A stretch of 5,160 nucleotides of DNA, taken from Pseudomonadota bacterium (GTDB lineage Bacteria; Pseudomonadota; Alphaproteobacteria; Rhizobiales; Beijerinckiaceae). The stretch spans positions 1 to 5,160 of the forward strand of contig JAJXZN010000209.1 in the NCBI GenBank assembly GCA_021780015.1, given 5' to 3'. Under the pieces are notes generated by a model. It was not told the DNA's origin. It made no database searches and was given only the letters and a program-made list of their open reading frames with translations. Every line of letters starts with the position of its first letter. Position 1 is the first letter of the stretch. A program made the position numbers and the translations under genes. Positions 1 to 5,160 of the stretch are shown piece by piece.

Positions 1-1580
1 GTCAGCGGTGTCAGCACGCCGTTGAGGAATTGCACGACTTCGACGGCGGACAGGCCTTCCGACCGGCCGGTGAAATCGCGCACGTCGGCGAACAGCACCG
101 AGACGTCGCGCGCCTCGCCGCCGAGTTCGAGCCTGCTTGGGTCCTTGGCGAGACGCTCGACGAGAGCCGGAGCGAGATAACGCGAGAATGCCTTGCGGAC
201 GAATTCGCGCTGCCGCTCGCTGCGGCGGTACACGGCAATCGTCATCGTCGCATAGGCAAGCACCCAGGTCGCGCCCGGCATCAGCGGATCGAAGAGAAGT
301 CCCATGCGCGAAAAGGCATAGAAGTTGGCGAAGGCGAGGGCTTCGAGCGAAAGCAATAGCACGCCGACGGCTGCGACCGGTTTGGTGAAGCGCGCCATCA
401 CCGCCATGACCGCACCGCCGAGGACGAGCAGCAAGGCTTCGAGCCCCGGCGCATAATCCGGCCGCGCCAGGGTCGTGCCGGAGAGGACATGCTCCAGCAG
501 TTCGGCATGGATATCGACACCTGGAACGGCGGCTTCGAGCGGCGTAGAGCGAATATCGGCCAGCGCGCTCGCGCTCGAACCGATCAGGATGATGCGCCCG
601 GCTATGTCGCGATCGGCCACCTCGCCGGCGAGCACGCGCCAGGCGGAAAGATGCCGTGCCGCCGCACTGCCGGCATAATGGACGCGCACCGCGCCGTCGG
701 CCTCCGTTGCAATCTGCAGCGCGCCGATCTTGACGTTGACGATGCCGGTCTTGGCGCCGAAGCCGCCAGTGTTCGAGGCATTCGAGGATTTCACCAGAAT
801 CGTCGAGGCCTGTTGCGCAACGCGCAAAATTTCGGCGTCAAGCGACGGCACGAGGCGCGAGGCATCGCCTGCGCCCTGCGTGAAGATCAGCGGCACTTTG
901 CGGACGATGAGGTCGCGGTCCGGCTGCCAATTGATGGCGCCGAGGCCCGCGGCTTTGTCCATTAGGTCGGCGAGGGGCAGAATGGCGCCGCGAAAATGCG
1001 GCAGGAACGGCCGCGGATCGTCGCCCAAGGTCGCAAAGCCGGATTTGACCGGAACGTCGGTGCGGTTGCCATTGGTCAAAACAAGCGTCAGCACGCTCGG
1101 GCCGCGCGCCAGCGCCTGCTGCAAGCTCGGATCCTCGATCAGGCCGCGCGCCGCCAGCGCGTCGCCAAGGCTTTTACGTTCCGGAATGTCGGGCAATTGC
1201 GCGAGCAGATTTTGCGGCGTTGCGCGGTCTTGCTCGGAAAAGAGAATGTCGAAAGCGACGACTGCGGCGCCTTGGGCGAAAAGATGGCGGGCAAGATCGG
1301 CGAGCCTGCGCCGCGGCCAGGGCCATTGGCCGATCTGCGCAAGCGACGCATCGTCGATATCGACGACCCGCACCGGTCCATCCGCCGAATAGGGACGCGG
1401 CTCAATCTCTTGATCGTAATCGAAGACGAGGTTGCGCAGGCGTTCGACCAGCGGCGGGCTTTCCAGGCAGAGTGCAAATCCGAGGCCGATGGGCAAAGCC
1501 CAGATAAGCGCGCCGAGCAGATGCGCGGCAAGCGGGCGAAGCCTTGCCGCGAGACCTTTGGACGGCGACGGGCTCAGCAA
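1..1580 (-). CDS. CHASE2-domain class III adenylate cyclase (3' end beyond window)
   Basis: Membrane-bound enzyme predicted to make cAMP from ATP in response to a signal sensed outside the cytoplasm. The minus-strand frame is open without a stop from 1580 to the window edge (526 codons visible). Residues about 21-40 form an N-terminal membrane anchor. A CHASE2 sensor follows at about 50-370, with RVVDIDD (71-77), WPWPR (86-90), AFDILFSE (109-116), LGAINW..D.D..VR.VPL (213-231), GRIILIGSSA (328-337) and PGVDIHAELLEHVL (353-366). Three membrane segments lie near 380-398, 402-423 and 433-451. The cyclase linker FSRYLAPALVERL (465-477) then leads into VSVLFADVRDFT (493-504), which carries the metal-binding Asp pair D499/D502. 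The second half of the catalytic domain is outside the window, so cyclase activity is inferred. No ATG or GTG lies near the expected start: TTG at 1580-1578 is the best candidate and overlaps the xthA stop, implying translational coupling. A GTG near residue 70 would remove the anchor and is unlikely. Confidence 0.88.
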   Translation of the reverse strand, partial: MLSPSPSKGLAARLRPLAAHLLGALIWALPIGLGFALCLESPPLVERLRNLVFDYDQEIEPRPYSADGPVRVVDIDDASLAQIGQWPWPRRRLADLARHLFAQGAAVVAFDILFSEQDRATPQNLLAQLPDIPERKSLGDALAARGLIEDPSLQQALARGPSVLTLVLTNGNRTDVPVKSGFATLGDDPRPFLPHFRGAILPLADLMDKAAGLGAINWQPDRDLIVRKVPLIFTQGAGDASRLVPSLDAEILRVAQQASTILVKSSNASNTGGFGAKTGIVNVKIGALQIATEADGAVRVHYAGSAAARHLSAWRVLAGEVADRDIAGRIILIGSSASALADIRSTPLEAAVPGVDIHAELLEHVLSGTTLARPDYAPGLEALLLVLGGAVMAVMARFTKPVAAVGVLLLSLEALAFANFYAFSRMGLLFDPLMPGATWVLAYATMTIAVYRRSERQREFVRKAFSRYLAPALVERLAKDPSRLELGGEARDVSVLFADVRDFTGRSEGLSAVEVVQFLNGVLTPL

Positions 1581-2350
1581 AACGCCGCCCGGATCGGCAC
1601 GTGATCGGAGGGCTTGTCCTCGCCGCGCCGTTCTTTGTCGATCGTAACCTCGGTCAGCCGGTCTGCGGCGCGCGGCGAAAGCAGCAGATGATCGATGCGG
1701 ATGCCGCGGTTGCGCTGCCAGGCACCGGCTTGATAATCCCAAAATGTATAAAGTCCGCCGGCATCGGTCGTCGCGCGCAGCGCGTCGGTGAAGCCGAGAT
1801 TGAGCAAAGTATGAAACCGCGCGCGCGTCTGCGGCAAGTAAAGCGCATCGCCGGCCCAGACGGCCGGATCGAAACAATCGCGCCCCGCCGGAATGACGTT
1901 GAAATCGCCGGCAAGCACCAGCGGTTCTTCAAGCGCCAGAAGATTTCGCGCATGCGCGGCGAGTCGGTCCATCCAGGCGAGCTTGTAAGTATATTTCTCC
2001 GTCTCGGGCGGATTGCCGTTCGGCAAATAGAGCGAGGCGACGCGAATGACGCCGTCGCCATCAGGCACGACGGCTTCGATGTAGCGGGCATGCTCGTCGC
2101 TCTCGTCGCCGGGCAGGCCGCGCGTCACCTCGAGCGGACGCTTCGACAGAATGGCGACGCCGTTGAAGCCTTTCTGACCATGCACCGCGATATTGTAGCC
2201 GCAGGCCTCGACCTCGCTATGCGGAAACGCCGCGTCGAGACATTTCAATTCCTGCAGGCAGATGATGTCGGGGCCGATTTCGCGCAGATAGCGCAGAAGA
2301 TGCTCGGTTCTCTGCCGGATCGAATTGACGTTCCAGGTCGCGATTTGCAT
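1574..2350 (-). CDS. xthA: Exodeoxyribonuclease III (AP endonuclease, EEP superfamily)
   Basis: Cytoplasmic Mg2+-dependent base-excision repair enzyme of the ExoIII/APE1 family. It cleaves 5' of abasic sites and has 3'->5' exonuclease and 3'-phosphatase activities. The 258-residue product has the normal family length. It begins MQIATWNVNSIR and shows every catalytic element: N7, the metal ligand E34 in LQELK, Y108 in SLYLPNG, D149/N151 in AGDFNV, the DNA-contacting WDYQ segment (about 203-206), D220 in IRIDHLLLS, and D249/H250 in the terminal SDHVPI. The ATG at 2350 is chosen because a GGAG sits six bases upstream and the protein then begins at the conserved first beta-strand. An in-frame GTG at 2377 would add nine residues without support. 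The stop codon overlaps the presumed TTG start of the downstream cyclase. Many alphaproteobacteria carry more than one Xth paralogue, so this need not be the only copy in the genome. Confidence 0.95.
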   Translation of the reverse strand: MQIATWNVNSIRQRTEHLLRYLREIGPDIICLQELKCLDAAFPHSEVEACGYNIAVHGQKGFNGVAILSKRPLEVTRGLPGDESDEHARYIEAVVPDGDGVIRVASLYLPNGNPPETEKYTYKLAWMDRLAAHARNLLALEEPLVLAGDFNVIPAGRDCFDPAVWAGDALYLPQTRARFHTLLNLGFTDALRATTDAGGLYTFWDYQAGAWQRNRGIRIDHLLLSPRAADRLTEVTIDKERRGEDKPSDHVPIRAAFC

Positions 2351-2356
2351 GGCGGT

Positions 2357-2360
2357 CTCC
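2357..2360 (-). promoter_or_regulatory. Ribosome binding site of xthA
   Basis: GGAG on the minus strand, six bases before the ATG at 2350. It decides the start in favour of this ATG over the in-frame GTG at 2377, which has no comparable site. Confidence 0.7.
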
Positions 2361-2424
2361 GGTCGCCAGTTTATCACGACCGCGGGCGGTGCAAACCCGT
2401 GTCTCTAAAACCAGGAGCCTCATC

Positions 2425-2448
2425 TCGAAGCGTCTCGACGCTCTTCGA
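2425..2448 (-). repeat. Imperfect palindrome in the ubiH-xthA gap
   Basis: TCGAAG+CGTC pairs with GACG+CTTCGA, giving ten potential base pairs interrupted by a two-base bulge (2441-2442) around a two-base centre (2435-2436). It directly abuts the second palindromic element at 2449-2497. No T-run follows closely on the minus strand, so it is not a classical terminator. It could be part of the same composite intergenic repeat or a transcript-end hairpin. Its role is unknown. Confidence 0.5.
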
Positions 2449-2497
2449 CCGCATCAGATTTATCAAAAACCGCTTCGCGCGTTTCGGTCCGATGCGG
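2449..2497 (-). repeat. Intergenic repeat-like palindromic element, possible terminator of gltA-ubiH
   Basis: The element is bounded by 10-base inverted arms, CCGCATCAGA (2449-2458) and TCCGATGCGG (2488-2497), which match at nine of ten positions. On the minus strand its core reads ACCGAAACGCGCGAAGCGG followed by five Ts. An inner hairpin is possible, AAACGC pairing with GCG(G)TTT with one bulged G, and it runs into the T-tract, so the element could work as a weak intrinsic terminator five bases after the hydroxylase stop codon. From memory, the wording (GCATCGGACCGAAA..GCGAAGCGGTTTT..GATGC) resembles the short palindromic repeats scattered between genes in many Hyphomicrobiales genomes. That identification is inference and cannot be confirmed from one copy. 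Confidence 0.5.
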
Positions 2498-2501
2498 CGG
2501 T

Positions 2502-3725
2502 TCAGAAAAGCGCGCGTGGCGGCAGGACGCCTTCGCGCAAGGCGGCTCGCCGCAGCGGTCCGATCGCCGACATGGCGAAGAATCCGAGCCCGCGCGCCAT
2601 ATCGACGGGCAGGAAGTCGGACAGCATGGAACGATTGAGAATATCGATGCCGCGCACACGGATATCGACGTCGGCCTCGCGCGCTTCGGCGTAGTGGCGC
2701 AGTGGCGCCAAGGCGCCGATGTCTTGCCCTGCCGCCTTGAGCGAGGACAAAAGCGCGGCGATGTCGCGCAAACTGAGATTAAGCCCTTGCGCGGCGAGCG
2801 GCGGGAAGGCGTGCGCCGCCTCGGCGATCAGCGCGATGCGGCGGCCGGCGAAACGCGTCGCGCGCATGCCTGCCATGGGGAAGAAGCCGACGGCGCTGTC
2901 GAGCTGCATCGCGCCGTAAATTTCCTCCGCCTCATGGGCGATTTCCGCAGCAAGCGCGGTCGCGTCGAGGCCGCGGCGGCGCTCCGCCTCTTGCGGTGTC
3001 ATCAGCCAGACAAGGCTCGATCGTTGCGGTGCATTCTCGCGCGGCCGCAGCGGCACGAGCGTGCAGGGGCCGGAGCGCGTATGGAACTCGACCGAGCGAT
3101 CGTGATGCGGCAGTTCGTGGGCGAGCAGCGCCGTCAGCGCGACCTGCGGATAGGTCCAGCGCCGCGTGCCGATGCCGGCTTTTTTCCGGACGATCGAACG
3201 CTGGCCGTCGGCCGCCACGATCAATTTCGCATGAATCGTTCCGCCCGACACAAGGACTGCGGTTACATTGTCGTCGCCATAGGCGATGTCGGTGATCCAA
3301 TCCTCGACGAGATGGATGGCGGGATTCTGGCGCACCAGATCGGCCAGGCGCAGAACGAGCTTGTCGCCTTCAATATTGGCGCCGAGGGCATTGAGGCCGA
3401 TATCGTCCGCGGCGAAGGTCAGGGACGGGATCGGCACCGGCGCGTTGGTCGCGTCGATCAATTCGATCGCATCGATCTTCGCGGCGATGTCGGTGAGATG
3501 CGGCCAAAGCTGCTGCGCCCGCAAAAAGCGCAGCGAGCCTTCGAAGAGGGCGACGGTGCGGCCGTTGCTCGCCGCCTCCAGCTTGCCGGCGATGGCGACC
3601 CGATGGCCGGAATTGGCCAGCGCCAGCGCCGCGCAAAGGCCGGCCGCGCCGGCCCCGGCGACGAGACAATCGACCGCTAAGTCGGCTTCGGCCAAAATCC
3701 TACTCGCGCTGATCGATCGGCACAT
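2502..3725 (-). CDS. UbiH/UbiF-family FAD-dependent hydroxylase (ubiquinone biosynthesis)
   Basis: Class A flavoprotein monooxygenase, probably hydroxylating the aromatic ring of a ubiquinone precursor at the inner membrane. The 407-residue frame has the FAD-binding GAGAAG (24-29), GRTVAL (55-60) resembling the family's R-x-x-AL segment, the DG motif AADGQRS (171-177), and the C-terminal FAD segment [22 protein letters not shown] (296-321). In that last segment the usual GD before AAH is A301-E302. GEAAH forms are, as I recall, known in alphaproteobacterial UbiH relatives, so function is probably retained. Alphaproteobacteria use hydroxylases of differing position specificity (UbiH, UbiL, UbiM types), and I cannot tell which this is, hence no gene symbol. 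The start is uncertain: ATG at 3725 lies inside gltA with a 26-base overlap and a weak ribosome site, while TTG at 3695, five bases after the gltA stop, gives a 397-residue protein beginning just before [14 protein letters not shown]. Either way, coupling to gltA is likely. Confidence 0.88.
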   Translation of the reverse strand: MCRSISASRILAEADLAVDCLVAGAGAAGLCAALALANSGHRVAIAGKLEAASNGRTVALFEGSLRFLRAQQLWPHLTDIAAKIDAIELIDATNAPVPIPSLTFAADDIGLNALGANIEGDKLVLRLADLVRQNPAIHLVEDWITDIAYGDDNVTAVLVSGGTIHAKLIVAADGQRSIVRKKAGIGTRRWTYPQVALTALLAHELPHHDRSVEFHTRSGPCTLVPLRPRENAPQRSSLVWLMTPQEAERRRGLDATALAAEIAHEAEEIYGAMQLDSAVGFFPMAGMRATRFAGRRIALIAEAAHAFPPLAAQGLNLSLRDIAALLSSLKAAGQDIGALAPLRHYAEAREADVDIRVRGIDILNRSMLSDFLPVDMARGLGFFAMSAIGPLRRAALREGVLPPRALF

Positions 3726-5016
3726 ATTGGCGCTCGCGCGCGCCGGTATAGAGCTGACGCGGCCGGCCGATCTTCTGGCCCGGATCTTCGATCATTTCCT
3801 TCCACTGGGCAACCCAGCCGGCGGTGCGCGCCACGGCAAAGAGCACGGTAAACATGGCGGTCGGGAAGCCCATCGCCTTCAGCGTGATGCCGGAATAGAA
3901 ATCGATATTCGGGTAGAGCTTCTTCTCGATGAAATATTCATCGTTGAGCGCGATCTGTTCGAGTTCCATCGCCACATCGAGCAACGGATCGTCCTTCTTG
4001 CCGGCGGCTTCGAGCACCGCATGGCAGGTCTTCTGCATCAGCTTGGCGCGCGGATCGTAGTTCTTATAGACGCGGTGGCCGAAACCCATGAGGCGGAAGG
4101 AATCGTTCTTATCCTTGGCGCGGGCGATGTACTTTGGAATGTTCTCGACGCGGCCAATCTCCTCGAGCATCTTGAGCGCTGCCTCGTTGGCGCCGCCGTG
4201 CGCCGGGCCCCAAAGGCAAGCGACGCCCGCGGCGATGCAGGCGAACGGATTGGCGCCGGAAGAGCCGGCGAGCCGCACCGTCGAGGTCGAAGCGTTCTGC
4301 TCATGATCGGCGTGCAGGATGAAGATCTGATCGAGCGCGCGGGCCATGATCGGATTGACCTTGTATTCCTCGCACGGCACGGCGAAACACATGCGCATGA
4401 AATTCGACGCGTAGTCGAGTTCGTTTTTCGGATAAACGAAGGGCTGGCCGATCGAATATTTATAGGCCATCGCCGCCATCGTCGGCAGTTTCGCGATCAG
4501 CCGCATCGACGCGACCATGCGCTGGCCGGGCTCCGAAATGTTCGTCGAGTCATGATAGAAGGCCGAGAGCGCGCCGACGCAGGCGACGAGGACCGCCATC
4601 GGATGCGCGTCGCGGCGGAAGCCCTGGAAGAAGCGCGCGAGCTGCTCGTGCACCATCGTGTGGCGGGTGATGCGATGCACCCAATCGGCGCGCTGCGCCG
4701 GCGTCGGCAATTCGCCGTAGAGCAGAAGGTAGGAGGTTTCGAGGAAGTCGCCGTGTTCGGCGAGCTGTTCGATCGGATAGCCGCGATAAAGCAGCACGCC
4801 TTCGTCGCCGTCGATATAGGTGATTTCCGACTCGCAGCTCGCCGTCGACGTGAAGCCGGGATCGTAGGTGAACATGCCCGTCTGCGCGTAGAGCTTGCTG
4901 ATGTCGACGACGGCCGGCCCGATATTGCCTTCCTTGATCGGCAGGTCGATCGACTTTTCACCAAGGGTGAACTTAGCCGAGCCGCTCGTTTGAGCCTGCG
5001 TTGGTGCGTCGAGCAT
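3700..5016 (-). CDS. gltA: Citrate synthase, type II (allosteric, hexameric form)
   Basis: Condenses oxaloacetate and acetyl-CoA to citrate, the entry step of the TCA cycle, in the cytoplasm. The 438-residue product is slightly longer than the E. coli enzyme and aligns with it at an offset of about nine residues. The catalytic triad is present: H273 in [10 protein letters not shown] (E. coli H264), H314 in [13 protein letters not shown] (H305) and D372 in PNIDFYSG (D362). The oxaloacetate-site HADHEQNAS, matching E. coli H226/H229, is at 235-238. Residues of the E. coli NADH inhibitory site are kept: R118-H119-T120, Y154, R172, K176 and C215 (E. coli R109-H110-T111, Y145, R163, K167, C206). 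Inhibition by NADH is therefore plausible but inferred. The ATG at 5016 is preferred because GAAGG lies nine bases upstream and the protein begins [18 protein letters not shown]. The frame stays open upstream to 5094, giving a 26-residue basic extension unlike the family. The 3' end overlaps or abuts the hydroxylase gene. Confidence 0.97.
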   Translation of the reverse strand: MLDAPTQAQTSGSAKFTLGEKSIDLPIKEGNIGPAVVDISKLYAQTGMFTYDPGFTSTASCESEITYIDGDEGVLLYRGYPIEQLAEHGDFLETSYLLLYGELPTPAQRADWVHRITRHTMVHEQLARFFQGFRRDAHPMAVLVACVGALSAFYHDSTNISEPGQRMVASMRLIAKLPTMAAMAYKYSIGQPFVYPKNELDYASNFMRMCFAVPCEEYKVNPIMARALDQIFILHADHEQNASTSTVRLAGSSGANPFACIAAGVACLWGPAHGGANEAALKMLEEIGRVENIPKYIARAKDKNDSFRLMGFGHRVYKNYDPRAKLMQKTCHAVLEAAGKKDDPLLDVAMELEQIALNDEYFIEKKLYPNIDFYSGITLKAMGFPTAMFTVLFAVARTAGWVAQWKEMIEDPGQKIGRPRQLYTGARERQYVPIDQRE

Positions 5017-5160
5017 GAGAGCCTGCCTTCTTTGTTTTAGATTATTCATCCGCGTCGCTGGCATCAGCCGCGCCAGAGTACGGATGTGGTGCAATGCAAT
5101 ATCACCTATCGCATCGCTGGGTTAGGTTCAAGTTTGTTGCCACGGGGTTTCGAAATGTGA
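5017..5160 (-). promoter_or_regulatory. gltA upstream leader, promoter not resolved
   Basis: 144 bases with no gene that I can support on either strand. A minus-strand TTGAAC at 5131-5126 could be a -35 element. The best -10 candidates behind it are poor: TAGGTG after 17 bases matches TATAAT at only two positions. The leader also holds a tandem ATTGC pair (5100-5091 on the minus strand), a GGTG/CACC inverted pair around it (5088-5091 and 5103-5106), and a 5-bp hairpin CTGGC/GCCAG (5058-5076). Any of these could be an operator or leader structure, but none matches a regulator site I recognise. The promoter may lie partly beyond the window. Confidence 0.3.
5026..5030 (-). promoter_or_regulatory. 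Ribosome binding site of gltA
   Basis: GAAGG on the minus strand with a nine-base spacer to the ATG at 5016. It decides between this start and in-frame upstream starts at 5094 and 5049, which would place this site inside the coding sequence. Confidence 0.7.

Noticed and set aside
2368..2394. Possible xthA promoter TTGCAC-N15-TAAACT on the minus strand
   Set aside because: The spacer is short and both hexamers are weak. It would leave an unusually short leader, and there is no independent support.
1544..2638. 364-codon plus-strand open frame opposite xthA
   Set aside because: It is antisense to a fully conserved exonuclease III, spans the intergenic palindromes, and its translation has no domain character.
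2694..3680. 328-codon plus-strand open frame opposite the hydroxylase
   Set aside because: It is antisense to a real FAD hydroxylase with intact GxGxxG and DG motifs. The composition is typical of a GC-bias shadow.
3286..5040. 584-codon plus-strand open frame opposite gltA
   Set aside because: It is antisense to a citrate synthase with intact catalytic residues. Its translation is low-complexity, rich in Arg/Ala/Asp/His with no recognisable domain. Such mirror frames are common in GC-rich DNA with strong third-position bias.
5017..5094. 26-residue N-terminal extension of citrate synthase starting at 5094
   Set aside because: It would place the clear GAAGG ribosome site inside the coding region and adds a basic, non-family segment. 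The ATG at 5016 fits family length and the ribosome site.
5128..5142. Sigma-54-like site TGGCAAC-N4-TTGA upstream of gltA on the minus strand
   Set aside because: The GG spacing fits, but the essential GC of the -12 element is GA here. gltA is normally a housekeeping gene, and no enhancer-binding site is evident.

Overview
The window is GC-rich chromosomal DNA. All four recognisable genes lie on the minus strand, so reading 5'->3' along the transcripts the order is: gltA (citrate synthase), a UbiH-type FAD hydroxylase, xthA (exonuclease III) and a CHASE2-adenylate cyclase whose 3' end runs off position 1. The protein sequences and the CHASE2-cyclase architecture point to an alphaproteobacterium, most likely of the order Hyphomicrobiales (Rhizobiales). 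A Beijerinckiaceae/Methylocystaceae-like source is a guess from the look of the proteins, not a demonstrated assignment.

Layout from high to low coordinates. 5017-5160 is the gltA leader, with a good ribosome binding site, a small hairpin and no convincing promoter. 3700-5016 is a full-length type II citrate synthase with its catalytic triad and most residues of the NADH allosteric site. 2502-3725 is a FAD-dependent monooxygenase that starts inside, or just after, the end of gltA, so the two are probably co-transcribed. 2351-2501 is the only internal intergenic gap (151 bp). It holds two adjacent imperfect palindromes that look like a decayed dispersed alphaproteobacterial intergenic repeat, and the element may end the gltA-ubiH transcript. 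1574-2350 is a complete exonuclease III with all catalytic residues. 1-1580 is a membrane-bound class III adenylate cyclase that appears to start at TTG and overlaps the xthA stop by 7 bases. It contains the complete CHASE2 sensor and three membrane segments, but only the start of the catalytic domain.

The genes form two transcriptional pairs by spacing: gltA-ubiH (central carbon entry to the TCA cycle plus respiratory quinone synthesis) and xthA-cyclase (DNA repair plus cAMP signalling). The first pairing makes loose physiological sense. The second has no evident functional link and may only reflect position. I see no mobile element, RNA gene, CRISPR array, defence locus or gene cluster of unknown function. 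This is an ordinary housekeeping region, and the observations worth a second look are small-scale: a variant flavin motif, an intergenic repeat, and unusual start-codon arrangements.
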